The notes beneath the pieces are model-generated. The model searched no databases. It worked only from the letters and a program-made list of their open reading frames with translations, and was not told where the DNA came from. Of a stretch of DNA of 64,000 nucleotides, positions 1 through 8,208 are shown piece after piece; within the stretch, counting starts at the first letter, position 1, and each line of letters opens with the position of its first letter. A program made the translations under genes and the position numbers. Origin of the DNA: Croceifilum oryzae. Lineage in GTDB: Bacteria > Bacillota > Bacilli > Thermoactinomycetales > Thermoactinomycetaceae. The stretch lies in contig NZ_JAUSUV010000011.1 in assembly GCF_030814315.1 (NCBI RefSeq), positions 24,469 to 88,468 on the forward strand, in the 5' to 3' direction.

Positions 1-1
1 C

Positions 2-880
2 CAAGTGATTTCGGATGAACAAGCATTTGAGCGAGTGGATCAGTTTTTAACGAGTGACATCAGTGATCGTATTTCGTTGTCCATTGGGACTTCTTCTGAA
101 TTAACTTCGTCTCCTCAGTTTATGAAGGATCTCTACGAGGTGGCAAAGCGAAAGGAAGTACTGTTTTCGCTACATGTGAGTGAAGGTGAAACGCAATCGA
201 ACAAATGCAAAGAAGTACATGGTTTACACAGTGTTGAATTTCTAAACAGTCTTAATATATTGACTGAAAACACTTTGTTAATTCATGCTTCTTTTCTAAC
301 TCCAAAAGAAGTTGAACTCATAGCAAATTTGCCCGTAAAGCTAGTAAGTTGTCCGTTGGCGAATGCTTTTGCACAGGCTGGATTGTTCGAGTTGCTAAAA
401 TTAAGCGATGGAAAATGTAGCATAGGACTCGGAACGGATGCTGGAATGATCAATCCACAAAATAACTTGATGGCTGACGCGCTATTTTCCTACTTTTCAC
501 AGCGTGTGATGAGCAAGGAAAAGCAAGTAGACTTCGAGAAAATTTTTAAATTGATCACGGTTGAGGGTGCTAAGGCTCTTGGTTTAAACCAGGTCGGCGT
601 GATTGAAGAGGGCTGGGAAGCAGACATAGCGATCTTCTCCGTTCTGGAACATGCCCCGATTAACGAATTTAATCCGTTGCTTCTGATCACCGAAGTCCTT
701 ATGACGTCGTTGGCGAGGTATGTAGTAATCGGTGGTGAACTCGTCATTGACGACTATGAGTTTAAGCGGATGGATGAGGAGTTTATAAATCAGAAATTCT
801 ACAGCATTAAATCGAGGCTGGCGGCACCGCTGATGAAGCATTTGCAGGAGCTTGAGTCTGTTGATTCGTTGCGACATTAA
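2..880 (+). CDS. Amidohydrolase-family protein (5' truncated by window edge)
   Basis: C-terminal part of a metal-dependent amidohydrolase of the TrzA/AtzA/MtaD (chlorohydrolase, nucleoside deaminase) type. The reading frame is open to the window edge and the first in-frame start is a GTG at 5 with no visible Shine-Dalgarno, so the N-terminus with the first HxH metal motif is missing. Counting from that GTG, the retained motifs are LHVSEGE (His57), LLIHASF (His94) and GLGTDAG (Asp145), which are the metal and catalytic positions of the family. A C-terminal composite beta-sandwich segment follows (GVIEEGWEADIAIF). Such enzymes deaminate or dechlorinate nucleobases and related heterocycles; the substrate cannot be read here. 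It leads into the ATP-grasp cluster and may belong to it, but a 146-bp gap separates it from the next gene. Confidence 0.75.
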   Translation, partial: QVISDEQAFERVDQFLTSDISDRISLSIGTSSELTSSPQFMKDLYEVAKRKEVLFSLHVSEGETQSNKCKEVHGLHSVEFLNSLNILTENTLLIHASFLTPKEVELIANLPVKLVSCPLANAFAQAGLFELLKLSDGKCSIGLGTDAGMINPQNNLMADALFSYFSQRVMSKEKQVDFEKIFKLITVEGAKALGLNQVGVIEEGWEADIAIFSVLEHAPINEFNPLLLITEVLMTSLARYVVIGGELVIDDYEFKRMDEEFINQKFYSIKSRLAAPLMKHLQELESVDSLRH

Positions 881-967
881 CCGAGGGCAATGCTACTTTG
901 ATGCGGAGTTGGTAGTGGGTTGAGTCTTTAAAATCAGTATGAGATTTCGTTAGCAGAGTAATAGGCT

Positions 968-997
968 GTGGGCAGATACATGCTCCGGTCTAGACCC
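968..997 (+). repeat. Possible degenerate end of an R1 palindromic element
   Basis: The motif GTGGGCAGATACATGCTCCGG matches the right end of the R1 elements (GTGGTCAGATACATGCCCC) with a few changes. No other part of the element is recognisable in the 881-1053 gap, so this would be a remnant. Confidence 0.35.
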
Positions 998-1053
998 AGT
1001 AGTCAAATCGAATTAAACAGCTTTATATGAATGAAGTAAGGGAGTCGAGGACA

Positions 1054-2319
1054 TTGAGTCAAGATAAAAGAAGAATCATGATCGTGGAGCCGAATTGTTC
1101 AGGTGGTATCGAGCTTTTGAAGAGCGCGAGAAGAATGGGTGCCGAGGTTCACGTGGTTACGCATGAAGACTTGTATCAGCAAAACTATTCGGCTGAGTTG
1201 AAGGAAATGATCGACCATACGTTGTTTACGAACTTCTGCGTCGAAGCAGAGGCGATTGCCGATATGGTTGCGTATTGCAAAAGAGTGGGGATTGAGGGAG
1301 TAGTAGCGGGTTTCGAGTTCGTTTCGGATATGACGGTGAAAGTCGCCAGCGAATTAGGTCTACCTACTCATGATCCGCTTACATGTGAGGCGCTACGTAG
1401 AAAAGATTTGATGCATCTACAATTTGTAGAGAATGAAGTGGCTTGTGCTAAAACGGTCATCGTTCAAACGTGGGATGAGTGCATCGCGGGAGCACTTAAA
1501 ATCGGCTATCCTGTCGTGATTAAGCCATCTTCGAATGCAGGATCATGTAGTGTTTTTAAAGTGAACAGCGAAGAAGAGCTAAAGAAAGCATTTGAAGTGA
1601 TTCGAGAGAGTAATGTGGAGTTCCCTCACGGTATGCCTTTGGACGATCATATCTTGATTCAAGAGTTTCTATCTGGACCAGAGGTGAGTGTCGAAGTAGT
1701 TGTTTTCAACGGTGACGTAAGCGTACTGGCGATTACAGATAAAACGACTACTACAGGAAATTACTTTGCCGAGATTGGTCACACTCTTCCATCTAAGTTA
1801 AGTCCTCGTGAGCAGAAGCTGGTGATGGATATGACGAAGTTGGCTGTTCATTCTCTGGGATTGAAAAATGGGATTGGTCATGTCGAGTTGAAGCTGACTC
1901 CGGACGGTGTAAAGATTATTGAAGTAGGGGCGAGAATGCCAGGGGATAAGATTCCGAATCTCTTATTGCATGCTTGTGGGATTGATGAGGGGATTGTCTA
2001 CATTCAAGCTTCGATGGGGCAATTTCCTGATGTAACGCCAAGGAATCATCAGTTTGCGGCGATTCAGTTTATCACGAGCGAGCGAGAAGGAGTGATTGAA
2101 TCGATTGGTCGACTGGAAGGAATCCAGAACGTTTCCTCAAACGGTGAGGAAGGGATCGTGGATGTTGAGATCTATGTGGAAGAAGGGCAAAAAATCGGAG
2201 TTCCGATTAATAACATTGACCGAATCGGCCATATCATCGCGGTCTCCAATAGTTATGAAAGAGCATCTGTTTTATGTTCGGAAGCATTAGAAAAGATCGA
2301 ATTACAAATCGCTGAGTAG
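1054..2319 (+). CDS. ATP-grasp ligase, L-amino-acid-ligase-like (copy 1)
   Basis: ATP-grasp carboxylate-amine ligase resembling bacterial L-amino-acid (dipeptide) ligases such as BacD/YwfE. An N-terminal pre-ATP-grasp domain (IMIVEPNCSGGIELL) is followed by the ATP-binding lysine segment YPVVIKPSSNAGSCS, the IQEFLSGPEVSVEV loop, and the metal/phosphate motif IEVGARMPGDKIP. A C-terminal domain of the LAL type ends in NNIDRIGHIIAVS. Chosen start: TTG at 1054, nine bases after AAGGGAG. This gives 421 aa, exactly the length of the adjacent paralogue, and aligns with its N-terminus; an in-frame ATG at 1027 would add nine residues and has no Shine-Dalgarno. It keeps the GD in the metal motif, which copy 2 has changed to GG. 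The amino-acid substrates are unknown. Confidence 0.85.
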   Translation: MSQDKRRIMIVEPNCSGGIELLKSARRMGAEVHVVTHEDLYQQNYSAELKEMIDHTLFTNFCVEAEAIADMVAYCKRVGIEGVVAGFEFVSDMTVKVASELGLPTHDPLTCEALRRKDLMHLQFVENEVACAKTVIVQTWDECIAGALKIGYPVVIKPSSNAGSCSVFKVNSEEELKKAFEVIRESNVEFPHGMPLDDHILIQEFLSGPEVSVEVVVFNGDVSVLAITDKTTTTGNYFAEIGHTLPSKLSPREQKLVMDMTKLAVHSLGLKNGIGHVELKLTPDGVKIIEVGARMPGDKIPNLLLHACGIDEGIVYIQASMGQFPDVTPRNHQFAAIQFITSEREGVIESIGRLEGIQNVSSNGEEGIVDVEIYVEEGQKIGVPINNIDRIGHIIAVSNSYERASVLCSEALEKIELQIAE

Positions 2320-2362
2320 ATGTAGCGGAGTTTAGTTGAGCTGATGATGAGGAGAGGAAAAG

Positions 2363-3628
2363 ATGGATCAAGAGCAACGGAAGATTATGATCATCGAACC
2401 AAATTGCTCCGGTGGTATCGAGCTATTGAAGAGTGCGAGGCGAATGGGTGTCGAGGTGCATGCGGTTACGCATGAAGACTTGTATGAACATAGCTATTCG
2501 GATGCGGTAAAGGACATGATTGACTATACACTGTTTACGAACTTCTGCGAAGAAGTGGAAGCGATTACAGAGATCGTAGAGTATGGCAGAAGCGTGGGGA
2601 TCGAAGGGGTTGTAGCGGGTTTCGAGTTTGTGACCGATATAACCGTAAAAGTGGCGAGTGAATTAAATCTACCCACACATGATGTGTCGAAGTGTGCGGC
2701 GCTCCGAAGGAAAGATTTGATGCATCAATATTTTGCAGAACATCAGGTCTCCTGTGCCAGAACGATTGTGGTTCAAACATGGGATGAGTGCAACGCGGCG
2801 GCGCTTGAAATCGGCTATCCTGTCGTGATTAAGCCATCTTCGAATGCAGGATCATGTAGCGTTTTTAAAAGTAACAGTGTACAGGAGCTAAAGCAAGCTT
2901 TTGAAGTCATCAAGCAGAATAATGTGGAGTTTCCACATGGTATGCCTCTCGATGATCATATCTTGATCCAAGAGTATCTATCTGGACAGGAAGTAAGTGT
3001 AGAAATAGCGATTTGTAACGGGGATATGAGTGTGCTTGCGATTACGGATAAGATGACGACCTCGGGTAATCACTTTGCCGAGATCGGACATACCCTCACT
3101 TCCCATTTAGATCCTTTGGAACAAAAGCAAATCACAGATATGACGGAATCGGCCGTTCGCTCTCTCGGATTGAAAAATGGAATTGCTCATGTTGAAGTGA
3201 AACTTACTTCAGATGGTGTGAAAATCATTGAAGTAGGGGCAAGGATGCCGGGTGGAAAAATCCCCTGCCTCCTATTACACGCTTGCGGAATTGATGAGGG
3301 GATTGTTTATATGCAAACTTCTCTGGGACAAGCTCCGGATGTTACCCCTCGAAACGATCAATTCGCCGCCATCCGTTTTATCACGAGCGACAAAGAGGGG
3401 ATTATCGAGTCGGTTGATCGGCTGGAAGAAATCCAAAAAGTTTCTTCGGATGGACAGGAAGGCATTGTAGATATCGAAATATATGCCAAACAAGGACAGA
3501 AAATTGGAGTCCCGATTAACAATATTGACCGAATCGGTCATATTATTTCTGTTTCCAATTGTTATAAAAGGGCATCGGATTTGTGTTCGGAAGCATTAGA
3601 AAAAATTGAATTGCAAATTGCTGAGTAG
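2363..3628 (+). CDS. ATP-grasp ligase, L-amino-acid-ligase-like (copy 2)
   Basis: A 421-aa paralogue of the preceding gene, similar over its whole length including the C-terminal LAL-type domain, so the pair arose by tandem duplication. Visible motifs are K157 in VVIKPSSNAGSC, E204 in IQEYLSGQE, and E290/R294 in IEVGARMPGGKIP. The start ATG follows a strong AGGAGAGGAAAAG site. It lies 43 bp after copy 1 and 12 bp before the next ATP-grasp gene, so the three are probably co-transcribed. Differences between the copies in the metal motif (GD versus GG) and the central loops suggest different acceptor or donor specificities. Family knowledge: such enzymes activate a carboxylate as acyl phosphate and couple it to an amine. 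The actual substrates are not inferable. Confidence 0.85.
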   Translation: MDQEQRKIMIIEPNCSGGIELLKSARRMGVEVHAVTHEDLYEHSYSDAVKDMIDYTLFTNFCEEVEAITEIVEYGRSVGIEGVVAGFEFVTDITVKVASELNLPTHDVSKCAALRRKDLMHQYFAEHQVSCARTIVVQTWDECNAAALEIGYPVVIKPSSNAGSCSVFKSNSVQELKQAFEVIKQNNVEFPHGMPLDDHILIQEYLSGQEVSVEIAICNGDMSVLAITDKMTTSGNHFAEIGHTLTSHLDPLEQKQITDMTESAVRSLGLKNGIAHVEVKLTSDGVKIIEVGARMPGGKIPCLLLHACGIDEGIVYMQTSLGQAPDVTPRNDQFAAIRFITSDKEGIIESVDRLEEIQKVSSDGQEGIVDIEIYAKQGQKIGVPINNIDRIGHIISVSNCYKRASDLCSEALEKIELQIAE

Positions 3629-3640
3629 AGGTGGGCATCA

Positions 3641-4882
3641 ATGAGGATCGCATTTACTCGATCGGTAGATATCGGACAGGCACAACCCTTTTTAAGTTAT
3701 ATTAGCAAGTATGTTCAGAAAAAAGGGTATGAAACAAAACTTTTCTATACAGATGGTGAATGTAGCTCAGACATGTTTCCGGGTGAGATTGAAAAGGTTT
3801 CAGCTGATGTCTCCAGTGAAACGCTCGTTAACAAAATATTGGAATGGAAAGCGGATGTAGTCATATCGATCTCGCTTCCAGATGATAATAGCTTGCGCGA
3901 TGCTTGTGTAAAGGAAATCTTGATGGAGAAGCATCAGATTCCGATGATTATGCACTCGATGGAAGCGACTGCGATCATGTGTAATAAGTGGGAGACAAAA
4001 AGTTTCTTACGTAATTTGGGATATGCCGTTACCGATGGATTCTTAATTCATGGTGATTTGATTAATGATCGGGGCATCCGCTACCACTCGTACCGCGAGT
4101 TCATTTTTAATAAAGTGCAGAAAATGGGCTTCCCGATTATCGTCAAACCGCTGTGGGATTCGATGTCATGTGGGATTCAGATTATGGATACTGTGGAGGA
4201 ACTACAAGAATATTTATCCACGAATCCTCCAACCGCTGATGTCTTAGTGGAGCAGTTTATAGAGGGAGAGTTATTTGGTATCGAAGTACTTGGGTGCGAT
4301 GGGAATTATCGTTGCCAACCTTTAGTCAGAAAGTGTTCAAACTCGGTTCGCAATCTATTCCCATTTGACCATCTCCGATTTGCCCCATTTACGAATGAAT
4401 CGTACCCAATTCAGGAATTAGAGGAAATGGTTTTAAATATTGCCTCTAAATTAGAGGTAAGTGGGTCAATCGATGTAGAATTAATATATAAGGACGGTAT
4501 TTTTTACATCATTGAGATCAATCCTCGAATCTCGGGTATGACCAATCTGTCGTCTGCTGTGTCTGGGCAGAATGCATTCCAATGTCTCCTTGAAATGGCA
4601 GAGGGAGAGTGGGAAAGCAAGTACGGTCTACCGAAGCAAGATCGTTTTGTAGCTGAGTTTCCGTTGGAAAATATGGTTGCTGCCACTGCTGAGCGGATGC
4701 AAAATCGTGATGATGTGGTTCATGTAAGCTTTAATCGCTACCACGACGGAAGAACGCAGTATAAGATGATGCTTAGCGCAGTAGATGCAGAAGATTGCTT
4801 CTCAAAATTGATGGGCTTAAATGAGGAAAATAAGATCGTTCCACATCATATCATCGAGGAATTACGAAGCAGTATGACGTAA
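3641..4882 (+). CDS. ATP-grasp ligase (third, divergent)
   Basis: A 413-aa ATP-grasp enzyme, only distantly related to the two upstream copies. Motifs: FPIIVKPLWDSMSCGI (ATP-binding Lys169, closer to D-Ala-D-Ala ligase style), VLVEQFIEGELFGIEVLG (about residues 201-218), and the metal-binding IDVELIYKDGIFYIIEINPR with the Asn-Pro-Arg typical of catalytic ATP-grasp proteins. An N-terminal Rossmann-like segment includes VVISISLPDDN. The Shine-Dalgarno GAGGTGG precedes the ATG. The catalytic residues look intact, so it is probably active in forming a second amide or peptide bond for the same product. A 14-bp perfect hairpin follows the stop codon and separates this block from the exporter. Confidence 0.82.
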   Translation: MRIAFTRSVDIGQAQPFLSYISKYVQKKGYETKLFYTDGECSSDMFPGEIEKVSADVSSETLVNKILEWKADVVISISLPDDNSLRDACVKEILMEKHQIPMIMHSMEATAIMCNKWETKSFLRNLGYAVTDGFLIHGDLINDRGIRYHSYREFIFNKVQKMGFPIIVKPLWDSMSCGIQIMDTVEELQEYLSTNPPTADVLVEQFIEGELFGIEVLGCDGNYRCQPLVRKCSNSVRNLFPFDHLRFAPFTNESYPIQELEEMVLNIASKLEVSGSIDVELIYKDGIFYIIEINPRISGMTNLSSAVSGQNAFQCLLEMAEGEWESKYGLPKQDRFVAEFPLENMVAATAERMQNRDDVVHVSFNRYHDGRTQYKMMLSAVDAEDCFSKLMGLNEENKIVPHHIIEELRSSMT

Positions 4883-4886
4883 TAAG

Positions 4887-4925
4887 AATATATGGGACTA
4901 TGAATCCAATGTAGTCCCATATATT
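4887..4925 (+). terminator. 14-bp perfect stem-loop between ligase and exporter genes
   Basis: Arms 4887-4900 and 4912-4925 are perfect inverted repeats (AATATATGGGACTA) around an 11-nt loop. No T-run follows, so it may be an mRNA-stabilising or partial-termination hairpin that sets the ratio of ligases to exporter. Confidence 0.5.
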
Positions 4926-4952
4926 CATTCATGTAGCGAATTGAGGTGTAGT

Positions 4953-6179
4953 ATGAAGAATCTCTTCAAGAATAATTTGCAACTATTTCTATTAGCAGAT
5001 TTAATATGTCAATTTGGCGCGGGGATTACACTCGGAACCTTAAACTGGCTTGTGCTTGACCACATGGGCAAGAATGAGCTGGTCAGTTTGGTGTTTGGTG
5101 TAAACGTCGTCTGTGGTTTGTTGATATCATTCTTTTCTGGATTGATAGTCGACCGTTTTGATAAGAAGGCAGTTGTAATCTGGTCAAATGTGTTTCGAAT
5201 TGCGTTAACACTGATTACGCTGTTGTTATTTTTATTTACTGGTTTCCACTATAGCTACGTGTTCCTTTTAGCAATCAGCAATGGAATCGGATGGAACATT
5301 TATTTTCCAGCTACCAAGGCGCTCCTGCAAAACATTACGGCAAAAGGGGGAAATGTCTTAAAAGGAAATTCAGGTGCGGAAATTGCGATGCAAGTAGGGA
5401 TGTTCTCAGCAGGTGCGGTTGGAGGTTTACTGTATAAAAAACTCGGATTTAATTCGATCCTGATCATCAATATTGTGATGTTTATCATCGCGAGTTTATT
5501 GGTTAAACTCATCTCGGTTGAGACAACTCCAGCTAAAACAGGGTTAAAGCTGGCTCATCTAAAAGAAGATTTTATCAATGGGTTTAAGTATTTCCGTCAT
5601 CGTTCCGCTATTTTCTTGCTCGGTATTACGATGTTTATCCCATTTGTAGCGGCAGGTCTGATCAATGTTTCTCTTCCGGGCTATGTAAGTACATTTTTAC
5701 ATGAGGACTCTGTAAAATTTGGGCTCATTACGATGTGTTATGGGATAGGTGCCTGTATCTCTGGTTTGATCATTATGAATCTCTCTTCCAAAATCTCACG
5801 AAAAGGGTTAGTGCTCGTTGGATTTATCATCGCGATTCTCTGCGGGGTATTCATGTTTGTGAATCACAGTGTTGCAGTTGCCTGCTTTATCAATATGATG
5901 TTTGGGTTCTGTGGTTCGGGGATTCGAATCATTATGTACTCGGAAGTGATGGAGAAGCTGCCGTCTGAATACATCGGTAGGGCGATGTCGATCTGGAATG
6001 TGATCGGAATGTCCTTACAAATCGCCTGCACATATGTAGTAGGGAAATCGATGGATGCATGGGGTGCGCAATATGGCTTCTTAATTCTATCAAGTGTGAT
6101 GACGCTAGGATTCATCATCTATAGCCTCTCTTATCGAATGGATAAGAAGAGTAGCAGTGGTAGCACAATGGCTGGATAG
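4953..6179 (+). CDS. Major facilitator superfamily exporter
   Basis: A 408-aa integral membrane protein with about 12 hydrophobic segments and the MFS motif-A-like loop SGLIVDRFDKKAV between helices 2 and 3, of the MFS_3/enterobactin-exporter-like group. Start taken at ATG 4953, preceded by GAGGTG at 4943; an upstream in-frame TTG (4941) overlaps that Shine-Dalgarno and is unlikely. It sits inside the ATP-grasp cluster, 12 bp before the LOG gene, which suggests that it exports the product or gives self-resistance, as MFS pumps do in bacilysin-type dipeptide clusters. Substrate not determinable. Confidence 0.85.
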   Translation: MKNLFKNNLQLFLLADLICQFGAGITLGTLNWLVLDHMGKNELVSLVFGVNVVCGLLISFFSGLIVDRFDKKAVVIWSNVFRIALTLITLLLFLFTGFHYSYVFLLAISNGIGWNIYFPATKALLQNITAKGGNVLKGNSGAEIAMQVGMFSAGAVGGLLYKKLGFNSILIINIVMFIIASLLVKLISVETTPAKTGLKLAHLKEDFINGFKYFRHRSAIFLLGITMFIPFVAAGLINVSLPGYVSTFLHEDSVKFGLITMCYGIGACISGLIIMNLSSKISRKGLVLVGFIIAILCGVFMFVNHSVAVACFINMMFGFCGSGIRIIMYSEVMEKLPSEYIGRAMSIWNVIGMSLQIACTYVVGKSMDAWGAQYGFLILSSVMTLGFIIYSLSYRMDKKSSSGSTMAG

Positions 6180-6191
6180 GGGGATACAGAT

Positions 6192-6773
6192 ATGATTGCA
6201 AAGCTCAAAGAAGAAAGCCCACCCTTAATTTGTTGCTTTTGCGGTGCTAGAACAGGCAAGGATCCTATGTGGATGGAGCAAGCAGAAATAGCGGGAAGAA
6301 AGCTAGCAGAGGCTGGCTTCGGTATCGTGTACGGTGGTGGTACTGTAGGCATGATGGGGAAATTGGCAGATGAGGTAGCTGTTGGTGGCGGGAAAGTCGT
6401 AGGGGTTTTGCCAGAGTTTCTCAAGCATCAAGAGGCAGAAGGCGGTGCACGGGCATCTACGATCTTTACCCAAAGCATGCATGAGCGAAAAAATACGATG
6501 TATCAATTAGCATCTGGCTTTTTGGCTATGCCGGGTGGGATTGGTACCTTTGATGAACTATGTGAAACGATTGCGTGGCTAAAGATCGGGATACACGACG
6601 CGCCTCTTTATATATGGAATATCAATCATTTCTTTGATCCGTTTATCCAGTTGATTGATAATTTGAAGCATCACGGATTTTTGCACGATGATGACTTGAC
6701 GAAAGTAAAGATTGTCGATGACATTGATACGATTGTTTCTTCATTAAAAGAAGCCATTCCCATTCATAAATAG
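6192..6773 (+). CDS. LOG-family protein (cytokinin-riboside-monophosphate phosphoribohydrolase-like)
   Basis: A 193-aa Rossmann-fold protein of the TIGR00730/LOG family. It has YGGGTVGMMG (residues 47-56), the substrate signature HERKN (97-101), and PGGIGTFDE (114-122); the last two are the diagnostic PGGxGTxxE catalytic motif and its Arg-Lys partner. Family members cleave the N-glycosidic bond of nucleoside 5'-monophosphates, releasing a free base and ribose 5-phosphate. It lies 12 bp after the exporter and 31 bp before another ATP-grasp gene, so it is part of the cluster. Inference: it may supply a nucleobase-type building block. A general housekeeping YvdD-like role is the alternative. Confidence 0.85.
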   Translation: MIAKLKEESPPLICCFCGARTGKDPMWMEQAEIAGRKLAEAGFGIVYGGGTVGMMGKLADEVAVGGGKVVGVLPEFLKHQEAEGGARASTIFTQSMHERKNTMYQLASGFLAMPGGIGTFDELCETIAWLKIGIHDAPLYIWNINHFFDPFIQLIDNLKHHGFLHDDDLTKVKIVDDIDTIVSSLKEAIPIHK

Positions 6774-6804
6774 CAAATTCCCTTGATTTGGTGGAGGTAC
6801 AACA

Positions 6805-8019
6805 ATGATAACGAACCAAAATATAGTGATTATGAACCGATGGAGCGATGATTACGGGAACTATGCGACCCTCCTTGATCATCATCAGAATAACGTTTCC
6901 TACATCGTAAATGCAGGGGGTGCGGTTTACCTAGAAAACCATCCAGAGATCCCCAACTATGCACAAGTGGTTAACGATTTGAAAGATGTAGAAGAAGTAA
7001 GTGCCGCGTTCGAGAATATCATAAGTCGATTTGGGAAGATTGATGTTCTCATTGCACTATCTGAAAATGATATCTTGGTTGCGGGGAAAATGAGAGATCG
7101 TTATTCAATTCAAGGTATGAGTTTACAAGATACCTTACGATTTATTGATAAAGTGGAAATGAAAAAGAGTTTTGTCGGTACCAAGGTTGCGGTTCCGCGA
7201 TATTTAGAGGATTTGACAGAAAAGAGTTTGCGCCATTTTGTATCTGAGACTGGGTTTCCCGTTGTGTTAAAGCCGAGAACAGGGGCTGCTAGTGCAGGAG
7301 TGAAAATCATACCTGATAGGGAACAGTTAGAGGCTGCGATGAAAGAGATCGATATCCATACCTATGAGTGTGAGGAGTATGTAGAAGGTCCGATTGTTCA
7401 TATGGATGGCATTATGAAAAATGGGGAGCTTGTCTTTGTAAAAACATCTCGCTATCTAAACACCTGCTATGATTACACGCTAGGAAAATCAGTTGGCTCC
7501 ATCATCATTTCCGACGAGCAGAGATCGAAGAAATTCGCAGATTTTACGGAAGAGGTGATGAAAACACTCCGACTGGACAACGGTGTGTTTCATCTAGAGG
7601 CAATTCTGCGGGATGGAGATGAGCCTGTATTCCTTGAGCTAGGTGCACGTCAAGGGGGCGGGGAAGTGGTACCGCTGATGAGACTTCTATACGATGTAGA
7701 CTTAGTGAGGGCGCTTTTCCAATCCCAACTGGGTGAAGAAATTGAGATAGCCCCTCGAGAGACGCCTTTTGTATCTGGATTCTTGTTAGTGCCTGAGCCG
7801 AAAGAGGTTCCTTGTAAAGTGGTGAAGGTATCTAAAGTAGAAGGATTATCTACACTATCCTATCAGTATATTCCGGAAGTAGATTCGATTCTAGATGGTA
7901 AGGGTGGTTACTATTTTAACGCTGGTAAATTTGCCTTTATTGGCCCTGAAGAAGAGATCGAGTCGGATCTTCTCCGAGCGATGAACGAATATGAAATCGT
8001 AACAGAACCAATATCATAA
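6805..8019 (+). CDS. ATP-grasp ligase (fourth)
   Basis: A 404-aa ATP-grasp enzyme. An N-terminal domain with NRWSDDYGNYATLLDHHQNN precedes the ATP-binding FPVVLKPRTGAASAGVKII, the lid segment YECEEYVEGPIVHMDGI (a motif typical of BacD-like and argininosuccinate-lyase-associated ATP-grasp enzymes), and FHLEAILRDGDEPVFLELGARQGGGEVVP with the metal-binding Glu and Arg. A C-terminal segment (about 310-400) resembles the LAL accessory domain. The Shine-Dalgarno GGTGGAGG precedes ATG 6805. It ends the cluster and is followed by a terminator. Presumed role: a further amide- or peptide-bond-forming step; substrates unknown. Confidence 0.82.
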   Translation: MITNQNIVIMNRWSDDYGNYATLLDHHQNNVSYIVNAGGAVYLENHPEIPNYAQVVNDLKDVEEVSAAFENIISRFGKIDVLIALSENDILVAGKMRDRYSIQGMSLQDTLRFIDKVEMKKSFVGTKVAVPRYLEDLTEKSLRHFVSETGFPVVLKPRTGAASAGVKIIPDREQLEAAMKEIDIHTYECEEYVEGPIVHMDGIMKNGELVFVKTSRYLNTCYDYTLGKSVGSIIISDEQRSKKFADFTEEVMKTLRLDNGVFHLEAILRDGDEPVFLELGARQGGGEVVPLMRLLYDVDLVRALFQSQLGEEIEIAPRETPFVSGFLLVPEPKEVPCKVVKVSKVEGLSTLSYQYIPEVDSILDGKGGYYFNAGKFAFIGPEEEIESDLLRAMNEYEIVTEPIS

Positions 8020-8024
8020 AAAGG

Positions 8025-8084
8025 AAGGCACCTCTTTGCTTCGGTTGATTTTTGCTAACCATTTTGAAGTAGGTGTCTTTTTTA
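8025..8084 (+). terminator. Rho-independent terminator of the ATP-grasp cluster
   Basis: Arms AAGGCACCT (8025-8033) and AGGTGTCTT (8071-8079) pair with one G-T wobble and are followed by a T-run. The loop is long (37 nt) but contains further pairing. Confidence 0.7.
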
Positions 8085-8107
8085 TATGTAAAATAAAAAA
8101 AACTGAA

Positions 8108-8136
8108 TGAATGACCACTCATTTTTATGTTACAAT
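8108..8136 (+). promoter_or_regulatory. FadR-like operator overlapping an extended -10 promoter of fadF
   Basis: TGAATGACCACTCATTTT (8108-8125) has the AATGA-n4-TCATT core of the Bacillus FadR (TetR family) site. TGTTACAAT at 8128-8136 is an extended -10 (TGn plus TACAAT), so the operator covers the -35/spacer region. This predicts repression of fadF that is relieved by long-chain acyl-CoA. Confidence 0.6.
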
Positions 8137-8208
8137 GGAACCACTTAGTAATGGTAAGATTATATATAGTTACCGTAAATGAAATGTTTTGAAAGGAGCG
8201 AGCTAGTA

